Below, in pieces: positions 30,116-38,986 of a DNA stretch of 64,000 nt. The DNA is taken from positions 682,001 to 746,000 of the forward strand of contig NZ_BMJP01000001.1 of NCBI RefSeq assembly GCF_014643515.1, given 5' to 3'. The position numbers and the translations under genes were made by a program. How positions within the stretch are numbered: the stretch's first letter is position 1; each line of letters opens with the position of its first letter. This DNA is from Sphingomonas prati. Lineage in GTDB: Bacteria; Pseudomonadota; Alphaproteobacteria; Sphingomonadales; Sphingomonadaceae. Below the pieces are notes generated by a model. The model did no database searches, was not told the DNA's origin, and saw nothing but the letters and a program-made list of their open reading frames with translations.

Positions 30116-31452
30116 GCCGCCGCGCGCCGCACCGCCTGGCACACCTCCTCGACCACCTCAGACACCAGCGCCTCGTCCTCGCCCTCCGCCATCACGCGGA
30201 TCAGCGGCTCGGTCCCCGACTTGCGGATCAGCAACCGGCCCGTGCCGACAAGCCGCTCCTCCGCCGCCGCGATCGTCTTCTGCACGCCCGCATCGTCCAG
30301 CGGCTGCCCGCCTGCGAACCGCACATTCTTCAGCAGTTGGGGCAACGGCTCGAACTGGCGCAGCAACTTGCTCGCCGGCTTGCCCTCGCTCACCAGCGCG
30401 GCCAGCACCTGCAACGCCGCGACCAGCCCGTCGCCGGTCGTCGCATAGTCGGTCATGATGATATGCCCCGACTGCTCGCCGCCCACGTTATACCCGCCGG
30501 CGCGCATCGCCTCGACGACATAGCGGTCGCCGACATTGGTCCGGTGCAGCGTCAGCCCCTGCGCCTCCAGATGCCGCTCCAGCCCCAGGTTGGACATCAC
30601 GGTCGCCACCACACCACCGCCGCGCAACAACCCGCGCCGGTGCCACGATACGCCGATCAGCGCCATCAGCTGGTCGCCGTCGACGATCGTCCCGCGATCG
30701 TCCACCACGATCAGCCGGTCCGCGTCACCATCCAGCGCGATGCCGATGTCGGCGCGCGTCTCCAGCACCTTGGCGCGCAGCGCGGCCGGGTCGGTCGATC
30801 CGGTCCGCTCGTTGATGTTCGTCCCGTTCGGCGTCACGCCCAGCGCGATCACGTCGGCGCCCAGTTCCCACAGCGCAGACGGTGCGACCTGATACGCCGC
30901 CCCGTTCGCGCAGTCGACCACGACACGCAGCCCGTCGAGCCGCAGATTGTCCGGAAAGGTCAGCTTGGCGGCATGGATATACCGCCCGCGCGCATCCTCC
31001 ACGCGCCGTGCCCGCCCGATCTGTTCGGCCGGCGCCAGCGTCGGCGTCCCGTCGAGCAGCGCCTCGATCGCCAGCTCGTCCGCATCGCTCAGCTTGTAGC
31101 CGTCCGGCCCGAACAGCTTGATGCCGTTGTCCGCGAACGGATTGTGGCTGGCCGAAATCATCACGCCCAGGTCCGCCCGCATCGAGCGCGTCAGCAACGC
31201 CACCGCCGGCGTCGGCATCGGCCCGACCATCACCACGTCCATGCCGACCGAGGTGAACCCGGCGACGAGCGCGGACTCGACCATATAACCCGACAGCCGC
31301 GTATCCTTGCCGATCACCACCCGGTGGCGATGCGCGCCGCGCAGGAAATGCGCACCCGCCGCCTGGCCGACCTTCATCGCGATCTCCGCCGTCATCGGCG
31401 CCTGGTTCGTCCGCCCGCGAATGCCGTCCGTGCCGAAATATTTGCGTGCCAT
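30112..31452 (-). CDS. glmM: phosphoglucosamine mutase
   Basis: GlmM (446 aa) converts glucosamine-6-phosphate to glucosamine-1-phosphate for peptidoglycan and LPS. The N-terminus [14 protein letters not shown], the phosphoserine loop [15 protein letters not shown] (near 98-112), the metal loop LDGDADRLI and the C-terminal [12 protein letters not shown] are all intact. It is the first gene of a glmM-thiD pair. folP, its usual partner in other bacteria, lies 4 kb away on the same strand. Confidence 0.96.
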   Translation of the reverse strand: MARKYFGTDGIRGRTNQAPMTAEIAMKVGQAAGAHFLRGAHRHRVVIGKDTRLSGYMVESALVAGFTSVGMDVVMVGPMPTPAVALLTRSMRADLGVMISASHNPFADNGIKLFGPDGYKLSDADELAIEALLDGTPTLAPAEQIGRARRVEDARGRYIHAAKLTFPDNLRLDGLRVVVDCANGAAYQVAPSALWELGADVIALGVTPNGTNINERTGSTDPAALRAKVLETRADIGIALDGDADRLIVVDDRGTIVDGDQLMALIGVSWHRRGLLRGGGVVATVMSNLGLERHLEAQGLTLHRTNVGDRYVVEAMRAGGYNVGGEQSGHIIMTDYATTGDGLVAALQVLAALVSEGKPASKLLRQFEPLPQLLKNVRFAGGQPLDDAGVQKTIAAAEERLVGTGRLLIRKSGTEPLIRVMAEGEDEALVSEVVEEVCQAVRRAAA

Positions 31453-31553
31453 GAAACGGTCCTGTGGTTGGCTAAGCGAGGCCTAGGACGGCGTCACTAG
31501 CGCATTCCGATGAAGTTTTCGTAGCCCCTGCAATCACAGGATCGGTCCGAAAG

Positions 31554-31633
31554 TTCCCCCGCGGACGCGGGGGTCCAGCTTGGATGCCGACGTCGGCAGA
31601 AGAAGACTGGATCCCCGCCTTCGCGGGGATACC
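31554..31633. repeat. inverted GC-rich repeat pair
   Basis: CCCCCGCGGACGCGGGGG followed by TCCAGCTTGGAT faces GACTGGATCCCCGCCTTCGC about 30 bp later. This is another of the dispersed intergenic element types, placed between the amidohydrolase gene's 3' end and the glmM promoter region. Confidence 0.65.
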
Positions 31634-31675
31634 ATCACGAACAGCGCTCGCAACGCCCCGCATCAAGGACGGCAA

Positions 31676-32974
31676 CTACCGCTCATAAGCCTTGGGCAAC
31701 GCACCCTCCTGCGGCACCGCATAGCGATCACGCAGCTTCGTCTGCCGGTTGACCAGCGACTGTTCCACCCCGTCGATCATCACCATCACCGGCGCGGACG
31801 AGACCTCCAACGGATCGCCGTCCCAGATCACGACATCTGCGCGCCGCCCGGGCCGCAGCGATCCGATCTCGCCGTCCAGCCCCAGCGCGGCCGCCGGCGC
31901 CGAACTGATCGTCGCGAACGCATGGCCCCAGTCGAGCCCGGTCGCCCCCGGCACGCGCGTCAACGCCACCAGATTGCCGGCATATTGCTTGATCAGCCGC
32001 GCCTGCCGCGCCTCGTCGTCGTTGATCATGCCGATGCCGACGGTCACACCCGCCGCCTGCAACCGGCCGATGTTGGACTGCGTCGCAGCCAGCGCCTCGA
32101 AACTCGCGGGCAGATCGGCCAGCGCGGACGCCAGCACCGGCACGCGCGCCGCCGCGATCTGCGGCGCCACCATCCACGCCTCCGACGCGCCGACCAGCAC
32201 GAGCTTCAGCGACGGAAACTCGCGCACCAGATCGAGCACCTGCACGATGTCCGACGCCCGCTCGACATGCACCAGCATCGGCACGCGCCCCTCGACCATC
32301 GGCACGAGGGCCGCGGCGTCGAGCTTGGTCAGCATCCCGTCGGTGATCCGCCCGCCGGCCTGCCCCGGATTGCGGGCATAGCCGCGCGCCTCCTGCAACG
32401 CGTTGCGGAACATCGCGAACGCCGCCGGGCGACTGCCGCCCGCGGTCGCCGCAGCACTCTCACCGAACTCGACAAACTGGAACGCCCGCGGCCGCATCAC
32501 CGCATTCGGGTCCATGCCCAGATCGATCACAGCGCCCTGGCCTGCGAAGATCGTCTTGCCCGTATCGGGTGCGACGACAGCGCGCGTGATCCCTTCCGCA
32601 CGGTTGATCGCGATCGGCGTCTCGCGCGGGTTCACCGCCAGCGACACGTCGAGCGCCGCGGAGAAATCGGACTTGTCCGCCCCCGCGTCGTTCGTCTCGC
32701 GCACCCCGTCGACCTCGACGATGCCCAGCCGCGTAAAGCCTGCGACCAGCCCCGGCGACACCCACTTGCCCTGCGCATCGATCACCCGCGCGCCGCCCGG
32801 CACCGCGACGCCGCGCCCCGCCGCCGTCACGCGCCCGCCGCTGATCACGACCGTCCCGCCGTCGACCGGACCGCCGCCATCGCCCACCACCAGCTTGGCG
32901 TTCGTAATCGCCACGGTCTGCGCCGCGAGCGGCGTCGCGCCGAGCAGCGCGGCGATCAGAGCAAGCCGCTTCAC
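31676..32974 (-). CDS. amidohydrolase-family protein lacking the HxH metal site
   Basis: A 432-aa exported protein with a signal peptide (residues 1-19, ending PLAAQ) and the composite fold of metal-dependent amidohydrolases (VITNAKLV opening, GSLRPGRRADVVIWDGDPL near the end). Where active relatives have GLIDxHxHxG, this protein has SPGLVAGFTRLG (residues 73-84), with no histidines, so metal binding at that site is doubtful. It overlaps the preceding amidohydrolase gene by ATGA and may work as its partner in a hetero-complex. Confidence 0.82.
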   Translation of the reverse strand: MKRLALIAALLGATPLAAQTVAITNAKLVVGDGGGPVDGGTVVISGGRVTAAGRGVAVPGGARVIDAQGKWVSPGLVAGFTRLGIVEVDGVRETNDAGADKSDFSAALDVSLAVNPRETPIAINRAEGITRAVVAPDTGKTIFAGQGAVIDLGMDPNAVMRPRAFQFVEFGESAAATAGGSRPAAFAMFRNALQEARGYARNPGQAGGRITDGMLTKLDAAALVPMVEGRVPMLVHVERASDIVQVLDLVREFPSLKLVLVGASEAWMVAPQIAAARVPVLASALADLPASFEALAATQSNIGRLQAAGVTVGIGMINDDEARQARLIKQYAGNLVALTRVPGATGLDWGHAFATISSAPAAALGLDGEIGSLRPGRRADVVIWDGDPLEVSSAPVMVMIDGVEQSLVNRQTKLRDRYAVPQEGALPKAYER

Positions 32975-34404
32975 TTCACGTCCCCTTCGCCCGGCTGGCC
33001 CAGTTCGAAATCCGACACCGGCCGCCGGCGCGGATCCATCGCGTCATACATCAGCGCCCCGTCGATCCAGACCTTTTCCGGCCGGGTGTAGACGCTCAGC
33101 GGATTGCCGTTCCACAGCACCACGTCCGCCATCTTGCCGGGTTTCAGGCTCCCCGTCCGGTCCGCGATGCCCATCGCCTTGGCCGGATTGATCGACAGCC
33201 ATTCCCACGCCACTTCGTCCGGGATCACGATCCCCATGCGGCGCCCGTCGGCCAGCGTCTTGGCGACTTCCTGGTTCAGCCGCTGGATCCCGTTCGGATC
33301 GTCCGAATGGATCATCGCGCACGCCCCGGCCTTCTGCAGCAGCGGCAGGTTCTCGTTGACGGCGTCATAGCCTTCCATCTTGAACCCGTACCAGTCGGCC
33401 CACACCGCGGCGCAGATCCCGTTCGCCTTCAGCAGGTCGGCGATCTTGTACGCCTCGATCGCATGGTGGAACGCGGTCACCTTGTAGCCGAATTCCTTCG
33501 ACATATCGATCACCTGCGCCATCTCGTCCGCGCGGTAACAATGGTTCTGCACGGTGATCTCACCGTTCAGAACACCCATCAGCGTCTCGTTGCGCAGGTT
33601 CCGGCCCGGCTGGTCCGCCGGCTTGGCGGCCCCGTCCTGCACCTTTTTCTCATACGCATCCCACTTGCGCTTATATTCGGTCGCGTCGATCCAGGTCTGG
33701 CGGTCGAGCGCCATGTTCCCCATCCGGGTCTGCGGCAACTGCCCCTTGGATCCGTAGACGCGCTTCGGATTCTCGCCGCACGCCATCTTCAGGCTGTACG
33801 GCGCGCCCGGAAACTTCATCCCCTGCGCGGTGCGGGCATAGACATTCTTTAACGTGACCCCGCGCCCACCGAACAGGTTCGCCGAACCCGGTAGAATCTG
33901 CAACGTCGTGACCCCACCATTGGTCAGCGCACGGCTGAACCCAGGGTCCTGCGGCCACACGCTATGTTCGGCCCACACCTCGGCGCGCACCGGCCCGGTC
34001 GCCTCGTTCCCGTCGGACAGGGCCTGCACCGACGGACTCGGATAGTCGCCCAGATGGCTGTGGATATCGATGACGCCCGGCGTCACCCACTTGCCGCGCC
34101 CGTCGATCACGGTCGCGCCCGCCGGCGCCGCGATCGTCTGCCCGACCTCGACCACCTTGCCGTCCGCGAACAGCACCGATCCGTTGTCGATCCGCCCGCC
34201 CTCGCCGTCATACACGGTCACGTTCGTCACCAGCGTCGGCACGCCGGGATAGCGGCGATAGGTCGACGGATAAGGATCACGATCGAACGTCGGCTTGGCA
34301 TTCCCCTTAGCAGGCGTCGCGGCGGACAAGCTCCTCACCGGCGGCGTCTGCGCGCACGCGCTCAGCGCGAGTGCGGCGCATGCCGTCATCCAGACCCGTT
34401 TCAT
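32971..34404 (-). CDS. exported amidohydrolase (lipoprotein)
   Basis: A 477-aa amidohydrolase. The N-terminus is a lipoprotein signal (ALALSAC, lipid Cys at 17), so it is probably tethered in the periplasm. The metal site is intact: VTPGVIDIHSHLGDYP with His115 and His117, plus further His/Asp ligands in VTAFHHAIEAY and MIHSDDPNG. Relatives hydrolyse cyclic amides or peptides such as Xaa-Pro dipeptides. Gene order POT transporter, this gene, then the HxH-less paralogue, all with ATGA overlaps, suggests a peptide-scavenging operon. Confidence 0.88.
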   Translation of the reverse strand: MKRVWMTACAALALSACAQTPPVRSLSAATPAKGNAKPTFDRDPYPSTYRRYPGVPTLVTNVTVYDGEGGRIDNGSVLFADGKVVEVGQTIAAPAGATVIDGRGKWVTPGVIDIHSHLGDYPSPSVQALSDGNEATGPVRAEVWAEHSVWPQDPGFSRALTNGGVTTLQILPGSANLFGGRGVTLKNVYARTAQGMKFPGAPYSLKMACGENPKRVYGSKGQLPQTRMGNMALDRQTWIDATEYKRKWDAYEKKVQDGAAKPADQPGRNLRNETLMGVLNGEITVQNHCYRADEMAQVIDMSKEFGYKVTAFHHAIEAYKIADLLKANGICAAVWADWYGFKMEGYDAVNENLPLLQKAGACAMIHSDDPNGIQRLNQEVAKTLADGRRMGIVIPDEVAWEWLSINPAKAMGIADRTGSLKPGKMADVVLWNGNPLSVYTRPEKVWIDGALMYDAMDPRRRPVSDFELGQPGEGDVK

Positions 34405-35990
34405 GCCTTGTGTTCCCCCTCGGTACGCGTGCCCGCCGCGGCCGGTTCGGCAAGCGTATCCTGCCCCGCCAGCACCGGATCGCCCGCCTTCATCAGTTCC
34501 AGATGCATCAGACGCACGACGAACGGCGCGATCAACAGCACGACGACGCCGATGACGATCGAAACCCAGCCGATCCGGCTATACACCTCCAGCACGCGCT
34601 CCGGCCCGACATTCTCGCCGCCGGTCGCCTGCGCGATCTGCCCGGCCAGGAAATTGCCCGCCGCGGTCGCCAGGAACCATGTGCCCATCATCAGGCCGAC
34701 CATGCTGCTGACCGACAACCGCGTCATCGCCGCCAGCCCAACCGGCGAGAAGCAGAGCTCGGCCGCGGTGTGGAAGAAGTACAGCAGCAGGATGAACATC
34801 GCCGGCGTCGGCGCACCGGGCGTCAGTGCCGCGCCGAACACCAGCACCAAGAACCCCAGCCCGATCACGATCAGCCCGATGCCGAACTTGAACGGCGCAC
34901 TCGGCTCCAGCCGCCGCCGGTCGAGGAACGTCCACAACGCCGCGAACACCGGCGCCATCAGGACGATGAAGATCGAATTGACCGACTGGAACAGCGACGC
35001 CGGGATCTCGTACCCGAACATCGACCGGTCGACCGCACGATCGGTATAGACGTTGAGCGACGACCCGGCCTGTTCGAACAACGCCCAGAACAGTGGGCAC
35101 AGCGCGATCAGGAACAGCGCGCCGAACACCCGGTCACGCTCCACCTTGGGCAGCGTGAAGACCGCGCGATACAGGATGAACCCGATCGTCGATGCCGCGA
35201 ACACCACCAGCAACGTGCCCACCACGCCCTGGCTCTGCAGCAGCCACCACGCCACCGCGACCGCGGCGAACGCACCGAGGTAGATCGCCCACTCGCGCGA
35301 CACGCCCACCGCGGTCCGCGCACGCAGCAGCACCGGCTCCGGCGGCTCGCCCACGCCCATCAGGTCCTTGCGGAACAGCACGAACACCACAAGACCGAGC
35401 AGCATCCCGACCCCGGCCGCGCCGAAGCCCCAGGACCAGCCGACCGTCTCGCCCAGCAGGCCGCAGATGATCGGCCCGCTCGCCCCGCCGATGTTGATCC
35501 CCATGTAGAAAATCGAAAAACCCGGGTCGCGTCGCGCATCGCCGCGCGGATAAAGCTGCCCGACCAGCACCGAGATATTGGCCTTCAGGAACCCGGTCCC
35601 GACAATGATCGACGCCAGCCCCAGGTAAAAGCCGTTCAGATATCCGCCCTGCGTCCCGACCGGGCCTTCCAGCAACCCGATCATGAGATGCCCGACCGCG
35701 ATGAACAGTCCGCCGACCAGCACCGCCCGCCGCGCGCCCAGATATTTGTCGGCCAGATACCCGCCGATTACCGGCGTGACATAGACCAGCGACGTATAGG
35801 CCCCGTAGATCCCGTAGGCCGGCTCGTCCCCGAACAGGAAGTGCTTGGTCAGGTAGAAGATCAGCAGCGCCCGCATGCCGTAATAGGAAAACCGCTCCCA
35901 CAATTCCGTGAAGAACAGCACGAACAGCCCGCGCGGATGGCCGAGGAACGTGGGCCCCTGCATCGCGGTCGGGGGGAAGGATGTGGCCAT
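34401..35990 (-). CDS. POT/PTR family peptide:proton symporter
   Basis: A 529-aa proton-coupled oligopeptide transporter with 14 predicted helices. Family marks are FFTELWERFSYYGMRALLIFYLT (helix 1, with the ExxERF proton/peptide motif near residue 30) and GGYLADKYLGARRAVLVGG. It imports di- and tripeptides. As the first gene of an operon with two exported amidohydrolases it would take up products released in the periplasm. Confidence 0.94.
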   Translation of the reverse strand: MATSFPPTAMQGPTFLGHPRGLFVLFFTELWERFSYYGMRALLIFYLTKHFLFGDEPAYGIYGAYTSLVYVTPVIGGYLADKYLGARRAVLVGGLFIAVGHLMIGLLEGPVGTQGGYLNGFYLGLASIIVGTGFLKANISVLVGQLYPRGDARRDPGFSIFYMGINIGGASGPIICGLLGETVGWSWGFGAAGVGMLLGLVVFVLFRKDLMGVGEPPEPVLLRARTAVGVSREWAIYLGAFAAVAVAWWLLQSQGVVGTLLVVFAASTIGFILYRAVFTLPKVERDRVFGALFLIALCPLFWALFEQAGSSLNVYTDRAVDRSMFGYEIPASLFQSVNSIFIVLMAPVFAALWTFLDRRRLEPSAPFKFGIGLIVIGLGFLVLVFGAALTPGAPTPAMFILLLYFFHTAAELCFSPVGLAAMTRLSVSSMVGLMMGTWFLATAAGNFLAGQIAQATGGENVGPERVLEVYSRIGWVSIVIGVVVLLIAPFVVRLMHLELMKAGDPVLAGQDTLAEPAAAGTRTEGEHKA

Positions 35991-36121
35991 GGACTGGACG
36001 GCTCCGCATACGGGACAAGACAGGACCGGGCGGTGCCGGTCGATTGGCGCGGAGACTAACGGACAAATTGCGCCTGGGAAGAAGATTGTTGCGTCGCCAT
36101 GACACTGGTAGCAGGAGCAGC

Positions 36122-36694
36122 ATGTTCAACGACACGTCCAGCGCCACCGCGCTCCTCGCCACGCGCCGCTCCGGCAAGCCGCGCGACATGGTCGCCCCCG
36201 GCCCGGATGAGGCGCAACTTGGCCATATCCTGGCCACCGCGATCCGCACGCCCGACCACGGCAAGCTCGCCCCCTGGCGCATCGTCGTCATCGACCAGGA
36301 CCGCCGCGCCGCCTTCGCCGACCTCTTGCGCGCCGCCTATCTCGCGCAGAAACCCACCGCCAGCGCGAAGGAGTTAGAGGCCGCGGACCAGTTCGCGTAC
36401 CAGGCCCCGACGCTCGTCGTCGTCCTCTCCGCGCCGGTCCTCGGCAAGATCGAGCTTTGGGAGCAGGAGCTTTCCGCGGGCGCAGTCTGCATGAACCTGC
36501 TCGCCGCCACCCATGCCGCGGGCTTCGTCGGCGGCTGGCTGACGACCTGGGCGGCCTATTCCGACATGGTGCGCGATGCGCTGGGCGGCGGGCCGGACGA
36601 CCGGATCGCCGGTTTCATGTTCATCGGCACCCCCTCCCGCCCGCTCGACGAACGGCCGCGCCCGACACTCGACAGCGTTGTCACCCGCTGGTGA
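36122..36694 (+). CDS. nitroreductase family protein
   Basis: A 190-aa FMN-dependent nitroreductase. The FMN/substrate block TRRSGKPRDMVAP is at residues 15-27, the mid-region IRTPDHGKLAPWRIVVI matches YdjA-like small nitroreductases, and MNLLAATHAAGFVGGWLTTW holds the dimer/flavin helix. Probable role: two-electron reduction of nitro compounds or quinones. The ATG at 36122 has an AGGAG site 4 nt upstream. It is divergent from the peptide transporter. Confidence 0.9.
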   Translation: MFNDTSSATALLATRRSGKPRDMVAPGPDEAQLGHILATAIRTPDHGKLAPWRIVVIDQDRRAAFADLLRAAYLAQKPTASAKELEAADQFAYQAPTLVVVLSAPVLGKIELWEQELSAGAVCMNLLAATHAAGFVGGWLTTWAAYSDMVRDALGGGPDDRIAGFMFIGTPSRPLDERPRPTLDSVVTRW

Positions 36695-36705
36695 TCTTGA
36701 CCGTT

Positions 36706-36727
36706 CCACCGTGTTAGTACAGTGTGG
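36706..36727. promoter_or_regulatory. imperfect palindrome at the gntR start
   Basis: CCACCGTGTTAGTACAGTGT is the core of a 22-bp imperfect palindrome (CCAC..TGT..ACA..GTGG) ending 3 bp before the GntR ATG. A TTGACC hexamer lies at 36697 and TACAGT at 36718, which would put the transcription start on or next to the ATG. This looks like an autoregulatory operator. Confidence 0.55.
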
Positions 36728-36730
36728 CGC

Positions 36731-37078
36731 ATGGCCGAACAGGATCGCCCCGTCTATTTGCGGCTACGGGACCGCATCTCCGATTCCATCCTCGACGGCC
36801 GCTACCGCGACGGTGATCCGCTCCCGTCCGTCCGCGCCTTCGCCGCCGAACAGGGCGCCAACCCGCTGACCGTCGCGAAAGCGTATCAGAGCTTCCAGGA
36901 AGACGGCCTCGTCACCGTCCGCCGCGGCGTCGGCATGTTCGTCGCCGACGGCGCCACCGAACGCCTCCGCCGCACCGAACGCCAACAGTTCCTCGACCAG
37001 GAATGGCCCCAAATCACCGCCCGCATCCGCCGGCTGAGGCTGGACGCCAACGATCTGCTGACGAAGGTCGAGGCCTAA
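36731..37078 (+). CDS. GntR family regulator (YtrA-like, short)
   Basis: A 115-aa GntR-type repressor: winged helix in residues about 5-70 (PVYLRLRDRISDSILDGRY, then PLPSVRAFAAEQGANPLTVAKAYQ as the HTH and VTVRRGVGMFV as the wing), with only about 45 helical residues after it. The missing large ligand domain is typical of the YtrA branch, which often controls transporters or envelope genes. There is no ribosome-binding site before the ATG, and the promoter elements suggest a leaderless transcript. Confidence 0.9.
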   Translation: MAEQDRPVYLRLRDRISDSILDGRYRDGDPLPSVRAFAAEQGANPLTVAKAYQSFQEDGLVTVRRGVGMFVADGATERLRRTERQQFLDQEWPQITARIRRLRLDANDLLTKVEA

Positions 37079-37095
37079 TCACGCACAACAGAAAG

Positions 37096-37210
37096 CCCCC
37101 TCCCTTTCAAGGGAGGGGGTTGGGGGTGGGTGCAACAGCACCACACCTGCAACGCCGCAATCGTGAGCAGGTACCACCCACCCCCAGCCCCTCCCTTGAA
37201 AGGGAGGGGA
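37096..37210. repeat. large inverted repeat of CCCTCCCTT elements
   Basis: CCCCCTCCCTTTCAAGGGAG (a palindrome in itself, 37096-37119) followed by TTGGGGGTGGGT is mirrored by ACCCACCCCCAGCCCCTCCC and AAGGGAGGGG ending at 37210. It separates the convergent gntR and acyl-CoA dehydrogenase genes and probably ends both transcripts. Confidence 0.75.
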
Positions 37211-37213
37211 GCC

Positions 37214-38932
37214 TCAGGCCACCAACTCCTCCACCCCAACCGCATACAACCCAGCCGCCCCAGCCAGCGCCCCCGCGCTCAACCCGGTCGCCTCAGGCAC
37301 CAACCGATCCAGATAGAACCGCACCACGGCCCGCTTCATCCGCGCAAAGCCGTCGTCGCCAACCGCGGCCCGTCCCTGCCGCGCCATCAGCCACCCCGCC
37401 GTCGCCACCGACAGCATTGTGAGAAACGGGTAACTCCCCGCCAAGCGATCATCCCCGTCGCCAACACGCAAAGCCTCGGCCACCCGCTCCACCGAATCGA
37501 CCAGCATCATCAACCCGGCCTCGTCCGCAGCCTCGCCCCGAATCTCGGCCAGCAACGCCGCCAGCCCCGCGCCGCCATCACCGGTCAGCTTCCGCCCGAC
37601 CAGATCCGCCGCCTGGATCCCGTTCGTCCCTTCGTAGATCGGCGCGATCCGCGCATCGCGGTAATGCTGCGCCGCACCGGTCTCCTCGATGAACCCCATG
37701 CCGCCATGCACCTGGATGCCGATCCCGCTCACCTCGACGCCCACGTCGGTGCCGTACGCCTTCACCAGCGGCGTCATCAGGTCGACCCGCACCCGCGCCG
37801 CCGCATCGCCCTGATGCGCGCGGTCGACCTGCCCCGCCGCGTGATAGCAAAGTGCCCGAGCGCCCTGCGTCAGCGCCTTCATCCGCAGCAGCATGCGCCG
37901 CACGTCGGGATGCTCGACGATCGCCACCGACTCGCGCGATGCCGCCCCGGCGCGCGCCGACTGCACGCGTACGGTGGCGTAATCGACCGCCGCCTGCGTC
38001 GCCCGCTCGGCGATTTCGACGCCTTGCAGCCCGACGTTCAGCCGCGCATTGTTCATCATCGTGAACATCGCGCGCATGCCGCCATGCTCCGGACCGACGA
38101 TCTCGCCGATGCAATCGTCGCGGTCGCCGAACGACATCACGCAGGTCGGCGACGCGTGCAGCCCCATCTTGTGTTCGATCGACACGCACCGCACGTCGTT
38201 CGCCGCCCCAATCGCGCCGTCCGCCCCGACCCGAAACCGCGGCACCACGAACAGGGAGATCCCGCGCGTCCCCGCCGGCGCACCCGGTGTCCGGGCCAGC
38301 ACGAGGTGAACGATATTCTCCGCCAGATCATGCTCGCCGTAGCTGATGTAGATCTTGGTCCCCTTGATCCGGTACGTCCCGTCGGCCTGCGGCGTCGCGG
38401 TGGTGCGTAGCGCGCCGACGTCCGACCCGGCCTGCGGCTCCGTCAGGTTCATCGTGCCGGTCCACTCGCCGGTCACCAGCTTGGGCAGATACATTGCCTG
38501 CTGGCTCGCGCTGCCATGCGCCGAAGTCGCCTCGATCGCCCCGACCGTCAGCGTCGGGCACAGCGCGAACGACAGGTTCGCCGTCCCGAGACTCTCCAGC
38601 ACCGCGGTCGCCACCGAAAACGGCAGCCCCTGCCCGCCCTGCGCGACATCCGCGTCGATCGTCCCCCAGCCACCGGCGACATAGTCGTGATACGCCGCGA
38701 CATAGCCCGGCGGCATCGTGACGCCCGCCTCGGTCCGCCGCGCGCCGACCGTATCGCCGACCCGGTTGAGCGGCGCGAACGACCCCTCGGCAAACGCCGC
38801 CGCCCCCTCCAGCACCGCATCGACCATGTCCGGCGTCGCATCGGCAAAGGCCGGCATCGCCGCCAGCGCATCGATGCCGGCCACATGCTGCAACAGGAAA
38901 CGCTGTTCGGCGACGGGAACGGCAAACGGCAT
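37214..38932 (-). CDS. acyl-CoA dehydrogenase
   Basis: A 572-aa FAD-dependent acyl-CoA dehydrogenase of the longer type (medium to long-chain or AidB/DmdC-like). Domains: N-terminal helical bundle with YDYVAGGW-like ACDH block, FAD/substrate domain (MNLTEPQAGSDVGALRT, GTKIYISYGEHDL) and C-terminal domain ending IYEGTNGIQAADLVGRKL, where the Glu is the usual catalytic base. GAGGAG precedes two ATGs; I use 38932 for spacing, 38935 is possible. The substrate is not determined; DmdC-like enzymes of this length act on 3-methylthiopropanoyl-CoA. Confidence 0.92.
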   Translation of the reverse strand: MPFAVPVAEQRFLLQHVAGIDALAAMPAFADATPDMVDAVLEGAAAFAEGSFAPLNRVGDTVGARRTEAGVTMPPGYVAAYHDYVAGGWGTIDADVAQGGQGLPFSVATAVLESLGTANLSFALCPTLTVGAIEATSAHGSASQQAMYLPKLVTGEWTGTMNLTEPQAGSDVGALRTTATPQADGTYRIKGTKIYISYGEHDLAENIVHLVLARTPGAPAGTRGISLFVVPRFRVGADGAIGAANDVRCVSIEHKMGLHASPTCVMSFGDRDDCIGEIVGPEHGGMRAMFTMMNNARLNVGLQGVEIAERATQAAVDYATVRVQSARAGAASRESVAIVEHPDVRRMLLRMKALTQGARALCYHAAGQVDRAHQGDAAARVRVDLMTPLVKAYGTDVGVEVSGIGIQVHGGMGFIEETGAAQHYRDARIAPIYEGTNGIQAADLVGRKLTGDGGAGLAALLAEIRGEAADEAGLMMLVDSVERVAEALRVGDGDDRLAGSYPFLTMLSVATAGWLMARQGRAAVGDDGFARMKRAVVRFYLDRLVPEATGLSAGALAGAAGLYAVGVEELVA

Positions 38933-38986
38933 CATGATCTCCTCACGGGCTTTCACGCGCCCTTTCGGTCGCTATAGCGTTGCCCG

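Noticed and set aside
34371-36059. A 562-codon plus-strand open frame opposite the peptide transporter
   Set aside because: It is extremely Gln/Arg/His-rich, the pattern produced by the reverse of hydrophobic codons.
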